From an uncultured Erythrobacter sp. (GTDB lineage: Bacteria; Pseudomonadota; Alphaproteobacteria; Sphingomonadales; Sphingomonadaceae): a DNA stretch of 64,000 nt. Below are positions 45,368-56,322 of the stretch, piece by piece. The stretch spans positions 62,001 through 126,000 of the forward strand of contig NZ_CANMIJ010000001.1 of assembly GCF_947497915.1 (NCBI RefSeq), in the 5' to 3' direction. Every line of letters starts with the position of its first letter. Positions within the stretch are counted from its first letter, which is position 1. Made by a program: the position numbers and the translations under genes. Under the pieces are notes generated by a model that saw nothing but the letters and a program-made list of their open reading frames with translations, had not been told where the DNA came from and searched no databases.

Positions 45368-47671
45368 ATGACAACAACGACCAACGCAATTCTCACGTCG
45401 CGTGCGATCTTCACCGCTATGCTGCTGGGCAGCTCAAGCCTCACTTTCGCGCAAAGTGCGCCAATTGTGCAGCCCGGTGCACCCGGGCAGGCCAGCAAAA
45501 CGCTTAGTGCTGAAGAAGCGACAAAGCTTGCTGCGTCGAAATACACGCTGGCAGATGTGAAGTTCATGCAGGGCATGATCGTTCATCACGAACAAGCCGT
45601 TGTGATGTCAGAGCTGGTGGATGACCGCACCAATAATGAGGATGTTGTTTCGATTGCAGGCCGCATTCTTGCAAGCCAAGCTGACGAAATTGAATTTATG
45701 AAAGAATGGCTGTCTGATCGCGGCGAGCCTGCGATGATGCCTGGCATGGCGGATCACGCTGGCCATATGCATCACATGATGGCCGGCATGGCATCGCCAG
45801 AGCAGATGGCTGCGCTCGGGGCCGCACAAGGCACAGAATTTGATCGCCAGTTCCTAACTCTGATGATTGCGCACCACGAAGGCGCAGTCGATATGGTCGA
45901 TGACTTGCTGCGTCAGCCAGGCAGCGCATCTGATCCGATCCTGTTCCGTTTTGTCGGAGACATTGAAAGCGACCAAACCACCGAGATTGATCGTATGGAC
46001 GGCATTCTCGCTGCGCTTTCAATTGATCCACGCGCCTCGCTTGCATCCGGCTTTGATGATGCAGGCGAAGCAATCATGAACCTTCGCATGGTCGCGAGCC
46101 TGCGGAAACCGGCAGGATTTTTCGATCCAGAGAATCCGTCCGATCTGCGTGCAGTCGTACCGCCGCGCGAAGATGAAAAGGCTGAGGACACTGTTGAGGA
46201 CGCAGCGAATGCAATCGTCGGCGCAGTTCTGGGCGCTTTGACTGGAGGCGGTGCTGCTGAAGAAGCGGCTGATCCTGAACGCGAAGAGGAAGAGAGCCTC
46301 ACCCAGTTTGCCGAGCGCACACCGCTTCTCGATTTTGCTAATACGGATATGGCGTTCTTTGACGACATCATGCTCGCTGGCAACTATCACGGCTTTAACC
46401 TCTATCGCCTCGGCGAAGACGGTGCGCCAAACTTGCTGAGTTCAGTCGTATGCCCCGGCGGCCAAGGCGACGTTTCTGTCGTTGGCAACATCCTGATCAT
46501 GAGCGTCGAACAAACACGCGGCCGGGTCGATTGCGGTCTTCAAGGCGTCGAAGGCGATGTTAGCGAGGAGCGTTTCCGCGGACTGCGGATTTTCGACATC
46601 TCTGACGTTACTCGCCCGCGCCAAGTTGGCGGCGTTCAGACCTGTCGCGGAAGTCACACACATTCGGTTGTCAGCGCGGATGCGGACAAGATCATTGTCT
46701 ACAATTCGGGCACTTCGCGTGTCCGCGAACAGGATGAGCTTGCCCGCTGCATCGATAACCCGTCGGACAGCCGCACTGCGCTATTCAGCATTGACGTGAT
46801 CGAGATCCCGATTGCCAATCCTGCTGCCTCGCGCATTGTCAGCAGCCCACGCGTTTTTGCCGATCAGGAAACTGGCGAGATCGCTGGTCTATGGCTGGGC
46901 GGTGATAGCGGTGAAGGCACACAGCGCACTTCGCAGACGAACCAATGCCATGACATCACTGTCTTCCCAAGCCTCAATCTCGCAGCAGGGGCGTGTTCAG
47001 GCAACGGCATCCTGATGGACATCTCCGATCCGATGAATCCCGTCCGTATCGATGCTGTTTTCGATAAAGGCTTTGCTTACTGGCACTCGGCGACATTCAA
47101 CAATGACGGCACCAAAGTCATCTTCACCGATGAATGGGGTGGTGGCGGACGCCCGCGGTGCAAGGCATCCGATCCGATGACATGGGGCGCGAATGCGGTC
47201 TACGATATCAAAGACGGTAAGCTGGAATTCCGCAGCCATTACAAGATGCCCGGTCCACAGGGCGACACAGAAAATTGCGTCGCTCATAACGGGTCGATTA
47301 TCCCAGTTCCGGGCCGCGATCTGTTTGTTCAGTCTTGGTACCAAGGCGGCATCAGCGTCATGGACTTCACCGACAGCTCAAACCCGGTCGAGATTGCTTA
47401 TTTTGATCGCGGTGCAATCAGCACAGAGCAACTTGTGGTCGGCGGGTACTGGTCGTCTTACTGGTACAATGGCCGCATCTACGGAACCGAAATCACGCGC
47501 GGCATCGATGTATTCGCGCTTGAGCCAAGTGAGTATCTGACGGCGGCAGAGGTCGAGGCTGCTGAAGCCGCTTCATACGCTAACACCCGCTTTAACCCGC
47601 AAACTCAAACGCAGGTCACTTGGGATGCAGACACAATCGAAGCTGCAGCGGCGAGCCGTAAGGGCGGCTAA
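45368..47671 (+). CDS. Secreted DUF305 - LVIVD repeat fusion protein
   Basis: A 767-residue exported protein; the signal peptide ends near SLTFAQS. Residues ~50-235 are a DUF305 domain, a ferritin-like helical bundle often linked to metal (copper) handling. It carries two His-rich helices (MQGMIVHHEQAVVMSE and LTLMIAHHEGAVDMVD) and a Met/His linker HAGHMHHMM. A 60-residue acidic Ala-rich linker follows, then LVIVD-type beta-propeller repeats from about residue 340 to 700. I chose the ATG at 45368 for its GGGG six bases upstream and the signal peptide it gives; the frame extends to 45254. Confidence 0.85.
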   Translation: MTTTTNAILTSRAIFTAMLLGSSSLTFAQSAPIVQPGAPGQASKTLSAEEATKLAASKYTLADVKFMQGMIVHHEQAVVMSELVDDRTNNEDVVSIAGRILASQADEIEFMKEWLSDRGEPAMMPGMADHAGHMHHMMAGMASPEQMAALGAAQGTEFDRQFLTLMIAHHEGAVDMVDDLLRQPGSASDPILFRFVGDIESDQTTEIDRMDGILAALSIDPRASLASGFDDAGEAIMNLRMVASLRKPAGFFDPENPSDLRAVVPPREDEKAEDTVEDAANAIVGAVLGALTGGGAAEEAADPEREEEESLTQFAERTPLLDFANTDMAFFDDIMLAGNYHGFNLYRLGEDGAPNLLSSVVCPGGQGDVSVVGNILIMSVEQTRGRVDCGLQGVEGDVSEERFRGLRIFDISDVTRPRQVGGVQTCRGSHTHSVVSADADKIIVYNSGTSRVREQDELARCIDNPSDSRTALFSIDVIEIPIANPAASRIVSSPRVFADQETGEIAGLWLGGDSGEGTQRTSQTNQCHDITVFPSLNLAAGACSGNGILMDISDPMNPVRIDAVFDKGFAYWHSATFNNDGTKVIFTDEWGGGGRPRCKASDPMTWGANAVYDIKDGKLEFRSHYKMPGPQGDTENCVAHNGSIIPVPGRDLFVQSWYQGGISVMDFTDSSNPVEIAYFDRGAISTEQLVVGGYWSSYWYNGRIYGTEITRGIDVFALEPSEYLTAAEVEAAEAASYANTRFNPQTQTQVTWDADTIEAAAASRKGG

Positions 47672-47691
47672 GTCTAGCTGAGGCAGACACA

Positions 47692-47730
47692 AAAAGGGGC
47701 GGGGTAGCATACAGCTATCCCGCCCCTTTT
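47692..47730. terminator. Bidirectional terminator
   Basis: Sixteen-base arms 47692-47707 and 47715-47730 with one wobble pair, rich in G on the left and C on the right, flanked by AAAA and TTTT. It serves both the DUF305-LVIVD gene and the convergent DUF885 gene. Confidence 0.9.
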
Positions 47731-47749
47731 GCGTTTCAATTGAAGTGAT

Positions 47750-49591
47750 TTAAGCTGCCTTCACGCTCTCGATCCATTGATCGACGCGCTTTTCAAGGAT
47801 CGATAGCGGCAGGGCACCCGCACCCAGAACGGTATCGTGGAAACCGCGAATATCGAAATCTTCGCCAAGCTCTTTTTCAGCCTTCCCGCGAAGTTCCTGA
47901 ATACGGATCATACCGATCTTATATGAGGTCGCCTGGCCCGGAAGCACAAAATAACGGCGCACTTCGGAGCGCGCGACTGTTTCGGGATTGGGCGAATTTT
48001 CGAGGCAATAAGCAACCGCCTGATCTTCGGACCAGCCTTTTGAGTGGATGCCCGTATCAACAACCAGGCGAATGGCGCGCCACATCTCGCTCTGCAAACG
48101 GCCAAAATCGGAATAGGGGTCTTGGTACCCGCCCATTTCCTTCGCCAGTGCCTCCGAATAGAGGGCCCAACCTTCGCCATATGCCGAGATAAAGCCGCCT
48201 TGTGAGCGGAATTTCGGGATGCCTTCAAGCTCTTGAGCGATCGAAACCTGCATGTGGTGACCCGGATTGCCTTCGTGATAGGCAATCGCCTCAAGCGGCG
48301 GGATCGGCATCGCACTCATGTCTGAAAGGTGGGCGTAGTAAATGCCCGGACGTGAGCCGTCAGGTGTTCCGGGGCGGTAATGCTGCGCGGCGCCATCCTG
48401 CTCGCGGAATGCTTCGACGCGGCGAACCTCAAGCGGAGCCTTGGGCAGGGTGCCGAAAAATTCCGGGAGGCGCTTGGTCAGCTCATCGATGTGCATGGTT
48501 GCGCGGTCGATATAGGCCTGCGCTCCGGCTTCATCGTTAGAGAAGAAAAACTGGTCATCTTCGCGGGTGAAGACGAAAAATTCCTGCAGCGTACCTTCAA
48601 AGCCGACCTGATCTTTGATCGCTTCCATTTCGGCGCGGATACGGGCAACTTCGTTTAAACCAATGTCATGAATTTCATCCGCAGTGAGGTTTGTCGTCGT
48701 CATTACACCGAGGTTATAATTGTAGAAATCGGAGCCGCTGGGAAGCTCGCTTACGCCTTGTGCTAGGTCCGATGTGTTGGCGCGATCTTCGGTGAACCAT
48801 TCGATCACTCGCGAATAGGCGGGAGCCATCGTATCGGTGAGGGCGGTACGAGCTTGTTCGCGCAACTCATCGGCGCGTTCATCAGTGATTGTGCCATCCG
48901 CAACCAGTTTTTCGAGATGCGCTTCACTGCCTTCCCAAAGCGCGGAAACGGCATCGCTTTTATCAAACGGGGCGCCGCTGATTAGTTTCTGAGATTCCTC
49001 AATCACGGCATCATAAGCAAAACGCGGCGGGCGTGTTCCCGCTTCGGCATTGTTCTGTGCGCGAGCCAATAGCTGGTCCATCGCTGTCCCGATTCCGCCC
49101 AGCCGTGCGATGAATGCGGTCATATCGCTTTCGCTTTCCACCGTATGTTGGCTCAAGAGGAAGCTTGGCAGAGCGGTGTGCGTGCCATTCATTTGCGTCA
49201 GGATGTAATCGTTATCGGCATATTCCAGAGCCCGCTCAGCTTGCTCTTTGCGGAACTGCCACATGTCCCATGAAATTTTGGCTTCGTCCTCTAATTGATC
49301 GTAATCAAAATTGGCTTCCATCTCCGCTGTCGCAGCCTGCCACCAGCGCAGCTGTTCTTGTTGGGCGGCAAGACTGAGATCATCAATCTTGTCGTAATCG
49401 GTTTTCATCCCAAGCGCGGTTTGGCGAATTGGGCTGAACGCGAGTTCTTCCTGAAATTTCTCATCAAACCATGCGTTCAGGCACTCAGTTTGAGTGGTCG
49501 CGCATGCGAGCGTTTCAACGGTTGGATTCATCAAGTCGCAGCCAGTCACTGCAACAGATGCCATCAGAAGGGCTGCGAATTTCGTTTTCAT
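47750..49591 (-). CDS. DUF885 lipoprotein, probable metallopeptidase-like
   Basis: A 613-residue lipoprotein (MKTKFAALLMASVAVTGC, lipobox VTGC). It belongs to the DUF885 family, helical proteins resembling M3/M32-type zinc peptidases. The motif HEGNPGHHMQ near residue 433 and a downstream glutamate in AYGEGWALYSE fit a metal site. I chose the ATG at 49591 because it starts a clean lipoprotein signal with GGGGAAC upstream; the open frame runs on to 50023 inside the neighbouring gene. Substrate unknown. Confidence 0.85.
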   Translation of the reverse strand: MKTKFAALLMASVAVTGCDLMNPTVETLACATTQTECLNAWFDEKFQEELAFSPIRQTALGMKTDYDKIDDLSLAAQQEQLRWWQAATAEMEANFDYDQLEDEAKISWDMWQFRKEQAERALEYADNDYILTQMNGTHTALPSFLLSQHTVESESDMTAFIARLGGIGTAMDQLLARAQNNAEAGTRPPRFAYDAVIEESQKLISGAPFDKSDAVSALWEGSEAHLEKLVADGTITDERADELREQARTALTDTMAPAYSRVIEWFTEDRANTSDLAQGVSELPSGSDFYNYNLGVMTTTNLTADEIHDIGLNEVARIRAEMEAIKDQVGFEGTLQEFFVFTREDDQFFFSNDEAGAQAYIDRATMHIDELTKRLPEFFGTLPKAPLEVRRVEAFREQDGAAQHYRPGTPDGSRPGIYYAHLSDMSAMPIPPLEAIAYHEGNPGHHMQVSIAQELEGIPKFRSQGGFISAYGEGWALYSEALAKEMGGYQDPYSDFGRLQSEMWRAIRLVVDTGIHSKGWSEDQAVAYCLENSPNPETVARSEVRRYFVLPGQATSYKIGMIRIQELRGKAEKELGEDFDIRGFHDTVLGAGALPLSILEKRVDQWIESVKAA

Positions 49592-49712
49592 GGTTCGGAA
49601 GTTCCCCAGTTTGTTTCGTTTGTTGCAAGTTACTCTGGGCCAGTTGGGCCAAAATAGAAAGTCAGTGATGGATGGAGAGCCCATGTCCGGCGACGAAGGA
49701 CCTTTTTCGCCA

Positions 49713-51176
49713 TCATTTAGCAGCAGAAGTCTCAGCCATTTGCGGAGCGCCTCGGTCGGCAAGTTTAAACAACCGCCTAACGCGCTCGTTCGGTTTAAGG
49801 TTGCCGGACGGATAGTGCTTTTGATGGAGTGCGCGCAGGCGATCCATATCGGTTTGGTCGAGGCTATCCGCGAATTCAGGGACGATGGCGCTCTTGCCCC
49901 AATGCGGGCGGATGTGGTCAAATTCGAACAACACTTCGCGTTGAAGGCGTTCAAGCCAAGCGTAATCGCGCGTGTCAGCAAACAGATCAATGGCCACCGT
50001 CGGGCCTTCGTAATTGCCCGCAAACGGGAGGGCCGATTTATCGCTCAGTTCGCGCACTCCGATCAGGCTTTTGAGGTGAAACCTTAGAGAGCGCCATTTG
50101 TCGGTCTCGACCATGATAAATTTGACGACCTCTTCGGCACGATCAATAGGCACGTGGAACGCCAAATTGTACGCGGTGTGTGTTGTCGAAAACAGGCCCG
50201 TCAGAATATCTGGAGAGCGCTGACTTTTGAGCAGCGGCTCTGGATCATAGAGGTAATCGAGGTCGCGTTCATCGGTGATGGTGCGCCGGTGATTGCGGAT
50301 ATCGATCCGATCCGCCAGCCTTTGGAGCGGCCTGCGCAGTCGAGGGAAAATCCGATCAATCGCCCAATATCTTTCGATGATAAACATCGCCAATCTCGCC
50401 CATGAAAACAGGCTAGGTTTGGTTCTTTGCGCCAATTTCCCCACGCTCGCGGGGCGCAGAGTGTGGAGCATAATGAGCGGGTCTTTGGGGTCGCTGTAGG
50501 GCACCACAGCCCACGATGTGGCGATAGAACCTTTCTTCAGCTTCTCTTTCTTGGAAAGGCGCGTGATCCATGCGTCAGACTGGTAGCTTACGAGCTTGGT
50601 TGCCTCCAATGTGACGCTGATGATCGGGCCAATCGTACCAAACGAAACCACTGCGTAGGGGAAGTCGGGTTCGCCGCGCTTGAGTGTCACGGGCCGCCCC
50701 GAGCCATCCAAGAAGGTTAGTTCGGTTACGCTGTCGGCCATTGTCGCTTTCGCGCCATATCCATGGGTGCCCGTTACCAGAGCGCCGATGACCGTTTGCG
50801 CCATGTAGTTACCGCTGTTGAACATCTTGAGATCGTCATCGAGAAGCTTGCGTTTCAGCTCTTCAATGGTGGTTGATGGGCCGCATTTTATTGTTCCATC
50901 AACGGGATAACAATCGCAGCTGTCGAGCGTGGATTTCCCCATGAGCACAGCATTGCGATCGGGCACGATCTGCACACCATTATAGCTGTGCGATTGACCA
51001 ACACAGCAATATTCATTGTCGCGTACGAAATCTGCGAGCTTTTCGTCAGAGGTGAACCGATGCGGAATGACGTCCCCGAAAAAGACCTTCATCCATGAAT
51101 GGACTCGGATCGCTTCCTTGTTGTTTAGGATTCGCTTCTTCGTCAGCCCCGGCAGGACTTTATCGAGTATGCTCAT
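49713..51176 (-). CDS. FAD-linked oxidase, aldonolactone oxidase-like
   Basis: A 487-residue flavoprotein. The N-terminal FAD-binding domain has CCVGQSHSYNG near residue 58 and the phosphate loop MAQTVIGALVTGTHGYG near residues 125-141. The C-terminal RPHWGKSAIV is the block of the D-arabinono-1,4-lactone oxidase group. The histidine used for covalent FAD in some members may be in GQSHSYNG. The substrate could be an aldonolactone or sugar alcohol. Its neighbours do not suggest a pathway. Confidence 0.8.
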   Translation of the reverse strand: MSILDKVLPGLTKKRILNNKEAIRVHSWMKVFFGDVIPHRFTSDEKLADFVRDNEYCCVGQSHSYNGVQIVPDRNAVLMGKSTLDSCDCYPVDGTIKCGPSTTIEELKRKLLDDDLKMFNSGNYMAQTVIGALVTGTHGYGAKATMADSVTELTFLDGSGRPVTLKRGEPDFPYAVVSFGTIGPIISVTLEATKLVSYQSDAWITRLSKKEKLKKGSIATSWAVVPYSDPKDPLIMLHTLRPASVGKLAQRTKPSLFSWARLAMFIIERYWAIDRIFPRLRRPLQRLADRIDIRNHRRTITDERDLDYLYDPEPLLKSQRSPDILTGLFSTTHTAYNLAFHVPIDRAEEVVKFIMVETDKWRSLRFHLKSLIGVRELSDKSALPFAGNYEGPTVAIDLFADTRDYAWLERLQREVLFEFDHIRPHWGKSAIVPEFADSLDQTDMDRLRALHQKHYPSGNLKPNERVRRLFKLADRGAPQMAETSAAK

Positions 51177-51258
51177 GACAATTCCCCAATTGCACCGAGC
51201 GCAATAATCGAAGAATCAGAGTGATATGGCAATCCACTTTCGCGCGGATTGCGCTGTC

Positions 51259-51297
51259 AAAAGAAAAGCCCCGCCGGAACACATGTCCGGCGGGGCT
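51259..51297 (-). terminator. Terminator of the groESL operon
   Basis: On the minus strand, stem GCCCCGCCGG / CCGGCGGGGC with a nine-base loop (51268-51296) is followed by TTTTCTTTT. It lies 28 bases after the groL stop. Confidence 0.9.
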
Positions 51298-51324
51298 CTA
51301 TTGTAAGCGTTGGAGACGGTTGGC

Positions 51325-53010
<1,686 letters not shown>

Positions 53011-53034
53011 TTAGAAAACTAATGGGTGCTCGGC

Positions 53035-53322
53035 TCAGCCGATCACGCCCATGATATCGCTTTCCTTCATGATCAGCAGGTCTTCACCGTCGATCTTGAC
53101 TTCGGTGCCGGACCATTTGCCAAAGAGCACGCGGTCGCCAGCTTTGACGTCGAGTGCGACGCGGTTGCCACTGTCGTCACGAGCGCCGTCACCGGCGGAG
53201 ACGACTTCGCCTTCGCTTGGTTTCTCTTGGGCTGAATCAGGAATGATGATGCCGCCAGCGGTTTTCTGGTCGGCTTCGATGCGGCGGACCACTACGCGGT
53301 CGTGCAACGGACGAAATGCCAT
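53035..53322 (-). CDS. groS: Co-chaperonin GroES
   Basis: Lid of the GroEL chamber. The 95-residue protein starts [14 protein letters not shown] and includes the mobile loop [19 protein letters not shown]. First gene of the operon, with a CIRCE element and a heat-shock-type promoter upstream. Confidence 0.97.
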   Translation of the reverse strand: MAFRPLHDRVVVRRIEADQKTAGGIIIPDSAQEKPSEGEVVSAGDGARDDSGNRVALDVKAGDRVLFGKWSGTEVKIDGEDLLIMKESDIMGVIG

Positions 53323-53356
53323 AATCGATGACCTTTCAATTGAGTTGATGTGTCGA

Positions 53357-53383
53357 TTGGCACTCCCCTCTTGAGAGTGCCAG
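53357..53383. promoter_or_regulatory. CIRCE element (HrcA operator)
   Basis: TTGGCACTC - nine bases - GAGTGCCAG, close to the HrcA consensus TTAGCACTC-N9-GAGTGCTAA; the inner GCACTC/GAGTGC are exact. It stands 35 bases before groS, near the expected start of transcription, so bound HrcA would block groESL until heat shock. Confidence 0.85.
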
Positions 53384-53391
53384 CGAGGCGC

Positions 53392-53419
53392 ATGTGGTTG
53401 TGCGCCGTGCCCGAGTCAA
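53392..53419 (-). promoter_or_regulatory. Probable groESL promoter
   Basis: On the minus strand TTGACT (53419-53414), 16 bases, then CCACAT (53397-53392). It mixes a good -35 box with a -10 resembling alphaproteobacterial RpoH sites (CCAT-type). Transcription would start just at the CIRCE edge. A perfect CCCGAG-N6-CTCGGG repeat (53410-53427) overlaps the -35 box. Confidence 0.55.
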
Positions 53420-53458
53420 CACTCGGGAGGTGAAATTTTTTCAGAAAATTTGGTCTTG

Positions 53459-54850
53459 TCAGGCGGGGTGGCGCGTCAGGCCCAGTTTCTCGCGCTGCAT
53501 CCAGCGCCAAGTGAGCAATACTGCCGCCGATGACAGGCCGACGGCCAACCCGACCCACACGCCCACACCTTGGAGCGGTGTGAAGAAGCCAAGCCAGATA
53601 GAAAGGCCAATGCCCGGTACCCAATAGCTAAAGATTGCGATCCACATGGGCACGCGGGTGTCCTGCAAACCGCGCAGCGCTCCGGCGGCCACGGCTTGTA
53701 CCCCATCGACCAATTGAAAGGCTGCAGCGAGGACAAGGTACTGCAATGCAAATCCAACAAGCGCTGCGTTCTTGGCTGCGTAGGGATCAACGTAGATTGA
53801 AAGCAAAGTGTAGGGAGCGAGCACCATCGCGCTGGCAGTGATCGCCATAAAGCCTGTGCCTATGGCCATTGCGACCCAACCAGCGCGCTGCGCGCCTACC
53901 GGGTCTCGCGCCCCATAAAAATAGCCGACGCGGATTGTCGCTGCTTGCCCGACACCAAACGGTATCTGGAACGCTAACGCAGCAAGCTGGAGCGCGACGG
54001 TGTGCCCGGCGAGTTCAGCCGCGCCAAATCGTCCCATCAAGAAAGCGGCGGCTCCGAAAATGCCGGCTTCTGCGGTAACCGTGAGCGCGATTGGTGTGCC
54101 GACCCGGATTATCTGCCAGAACCTCTGCCAGTCCGGCCGCCAGAAGCGGTAGAAGATGCGAAATCTCGCAAGAGCAGGGTCACGAAGAATTACGATGACG
54201 TACACGCCAAGCGTGAAGAGCGATGTGATGATCGTTGCCACCGCAGCGCCTGTCAGCCCCATTTCTGGTGCACCGAAATTGCCGAAGATAAATGCGTAAT
54301 TGGCTCCGGCGTTCACAAAGATTCCGAGCCCCGTAATCGCGGTAGCAAAGATCGGACGACCGAGTGCTGAGACATAATAACGCAGAACCGCTGCGAGCAG
54401 CATTGGAACCATCGAATAGATAATAACGAGGTTGTACTCACGTGCCATTGCGATGATGGCAGGCTGCTGGCCTGTCGCGATCATGAGTGGCTCGAGCAGC
54501 AAACAGATGCCCATGCCGAGCACACCTGACGCTACAGCAAGCCAAAGAGCCATTCGCGTAGAGCGCCGCACGGGCCTAAACGATGGTGAGGACGAACCGA
54601 GCGCCTCTGCAATTAGCGGAGCGACCGCTCCGATCAGCGACGTCATTGCCCAAAGAACAAGGCCGAATAAGGAGACAGCTAAAGCCGAAGCTGCAAGCGG
54701 CTCATCACCTAGCCGCGCGATAAAAATCACGTCCACGGCATAGGTCAGCATTTGCAACAGGTTGGCGAGCGCAAGCGGTGTCGCGAGCATCAGTGTTGCT
54801 CGCAATTCCTGACCCCAACTGGGCGTTTCAAGAGGCTGTGTCTCACACAT
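53459..54850 (-). CDS. MATE family efflux transporter
   Basis: A 463-residue inner membrane exporter with 12 predicted helices in two six-helix halves, using a sodium or proton gradient. The starts of both halves (TPLALANLLQMLTYAVDVIFIARLG, described here by its ends TPLALANLL and FIARLG) and the ARNPE-like loops fit NorM/DinF-type MATE proteins. Substrates cannot be told. It ends 136 bases upstream of groS on the same strand, so groESL has its own promoter. Confidence 0.88.
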   Translation of the reverse strand: MCETQPLETPSWGQELRATLMLATPLALANLLQMLTYAVDVIFIARLGDEPLAASALAVSLFGLVLWAMTSLIGAVAPLIAEALGSSSPSFRPVRRSTRMALWLAVASGVLGMGICLLLEPLMIATGQQPAIIAMAREYNLVIIYSMVPMLLAAVLRYYVSALGRPIFATAITGLGIFVNAGANYAFIFGNFGAPEMGLTGAAVATIITSLFTLGVYVIVILRDPALARFRIFYRFWRPDWQRFWQIIRVGTPIALTVTAEAGIFGAAAFLMGRFGAAELAGHTVALQLAALAFQIPFGVGQAATIRVGYFYGARDPVGAQRAGWVAMAIGTGFMAITASAMVLAPYTLLSIYVDPYAAKNAALVGFALQYLVLAAAFQLVDGVQAVAAGALRGLQDTRVPMWIAIFSYWVPGIGLSIWLGFFTPLQGVGVWVGLAVGLSSAAVLLTWRWMQREKLGLTRHPA

Positions 54851-55065
54851 AAAGCCGTTCCGGATAGGCGTTATGGCGAAATCGTCAAAGCGCGAAGCGT
54901 TTGCTCAAGCTCTTCGTTTGGTTGGTGCGGCACCCTAGCCACATCTTCATTTGCTCGCCGGGTGTCAGTGCTCCTTGAGCACGGTGTCAACTGGTGCGGC
55001 GAAAAGAATGCTGTCGTAGTTGACGAATTTGACGCCGCCGAAGCTTAACGCACAATTTGACGAAA

Positions 55066-55094
55066 GGGCGGCGCCATGGACGGCGCCGCCTTTT
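55066..55094. terminator. Hairpin after the 55.1-55.6 kb lipoprotein gene
   Basis: Perfect nine-base stem GGCGGCGCC / GGCGCCGCC around six bases. The T run is better on the plus strand (TTTTCTT) than on the minus strand (TTT), so its service to the minus-strand gene five bases away is only probable. Confidence 0.5.
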
Positions 55095-55095
55095 C

Positions 55096-55617
55096 TTAAT
55101 CGGCAGAGTCAGATTGATCCGTAGAAATTTCTGCAAGGTCAGCGCCAATTGTTTTGGCGACATCTTCCCGAACTTTATCATTGTGTTCGTCGACGGTGCT
55201 GATGACTTCGCCCTTCTTGTCGAGCAGCAGTGCCGCCTCGCCCGATCCAACAGGAGCGAGTTTGACCATCAGAGGGCGCGGGGAAAGCGTGTTGCTTGCG
55301 CCGTTGCCGCCATCAACAGCAGCGCCGATACCGCCGCCTAACAAGATGTTGCCGAACGTCGATCCAGCCAGTCGTGACTGAACCAGCACATAAACGGGTT
55401 CATAGCCTTCTTTGGTAATATCGACGCGCGTGTCCGAACCTCGGCGAAGTTCCACTTCGCAAGGGGACTCGCACGTGAGACCATTCAAAAACGCAATATT
55501 CGCGCCTCCGGGATCTGTATCTGTTTGATAATCGACATTTGTGCCGTTCAGTACTGTTGCACAGCCGCTCAGGCTGAGGCCAGCAGCCATCGCTGTGATA
55601 GCGATTCCGATCTTCAT
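55096..55617 (-). CDS. Lipoprotein with PEGA-like domain
   Basis: A 173-residue lipoprotein (MKIGIAITAMAAGLSLSGC, lipobox LSGC). The part LTCESPCEVELRRGSDTRVDITKEGYEPV, given here by its key pieces ESPCEVELRRG and ITKEGYEP, resembles a PEGA surface domain with a likely disulphide between its two cysteines. A glycine-rich segment GNILLGGGIGAAVDGGNGA follows, as in outer membrane-associated lipoproteins. AGGGGA stands ten bases before the chosen ATG at 55617; the frame runs on to 55821 without support. Confidence 0.75.
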   Translation of the reverse strand: MKIGIAITAMAAGLSLSGCATVLNGTNVDYQTDTDPGGANIAFLNGLTCESPCEVELRRGSDTRVDITKEGYEPVYVLVQSRLAGSTFGNILLGGGIGAAVDGGNGASNTLSPRPLMVKLAPVGSGEAALLLDKKGEVISTVDEHNDKVREDVAKTIGADLAEISTDQSDSAD

Positions 55618-55750
55618 TGGTTGTTTCCCCTGATTGTGACCCTCAAGTTTGGATCGGCAACAGGCGTAGGCGAAGCGATGTGGCAGGCATTGTATTGTAG
55701 CGACATCTTGCCGATGAGAATTGCGGTTCAAGGCTCTGAAAATCCCAACG

Positions 55751-55781
55751 AAAAAGGGCGGCATCATTGCTGATACCGCCC
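55751..55781 (-). terminator. Terminator of rplJ-rplL
   Basis: On the minus strand, GGGCGGTATCA-GCAA-TGATGCCGCCC (one wobble pair) followed by TTTTT. It lies 80 bases after the rplL stop, closing the operon before the lipoprotein gene. Confidence 0.85.
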
Positions 55782-55861
55782 CCTTCTGCGGGCGCTTCAA
55801 GACACCCACAAAATCTCTCACAAGATCACTTGAGCGAGCCCAAGCAGCCTGTTTTACTCAA

Positions 55862-56236
55862 TTACTTGAGTTCAACAGTACCGCCGGCTGCTTCGATCTT
55901 GCCTTTGATTTCTTCAGCTTCGGCTTTGTTGACGCCTTCTTTGACAGGCTTCGGTGCGCCTTCAACAAGACCCTTGGCTTCGGTGAGGCCCAGACCAGTG
56001 ATGGCACGGACTTCTTTGATAACCTGGATTTTCTTGCCGCCGTCGCCGGTGAGGATGACGTCGAATTCGTCTTTCTCTTCAGCAGCAGCTTCGCCGCCAC
56101 CAGCAGCAGGTCCAGCAACTGCAACAGCAGCTGCGGCGCTTACGCCCCACTCTTCTTCGAGAGCAGTTGCGAGTTCAGCCGCCTCAAGGACGGTCAGCTT
56201 CGAAAGTTCTTCAACAAGCTTGGCAATATCAGCCAT
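55862..56236 (-). CDS. rplL: 50S ribosomal protein L7/L12
   Basis: Stalk protein that recruits translation factors. The 124-residue protein has an N-terminal dimer domain ([19 protein letters not shown]), an Ala/Gly hinge, and the C-terminal domain [16 protein letters not shown]...[19 protein letters not shown] (cited by its start EKDEFDVIL). The ATG at 56236 follows GGAG by eight bases; a GTG at 56245 would add three residues. Confidence 0.97.
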   Translation of the reverse strand: MADIAKLVEELSKLTVLEAAELATALEEEWGVSAAAAVAVAGPAAGGGEAAAEEKDEFDVILTGDGGKKIQVIKEVRAITGLGLTEAKGLVEGAPKPVKEGVNKAEAEEIKGKIEAAGGTVELK

Positions 56237-56322
56237 GATGTTCACTCCAATAAATGCGGGGCGGCTTTATGTTAGTCCGACCCCAAAAACGTGGTTCAAA
56301 ATCGCGTTTGCGAAAGCGTCTC

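Noticed and set aside
54969..55060. Protein-like short frames on both strands between the MATE gene and the lipoprotein gene (minus-strand end KFVNYDSILFAAPVDTVLKEH in part; plus-strand end KNAVVVDEFDAAEA)
   Set aside because: The minus-strand frame has no start codon after its preceding stop, and the plus-strand one has no ribosome site. A gene remnant is possible but cannot be supported.
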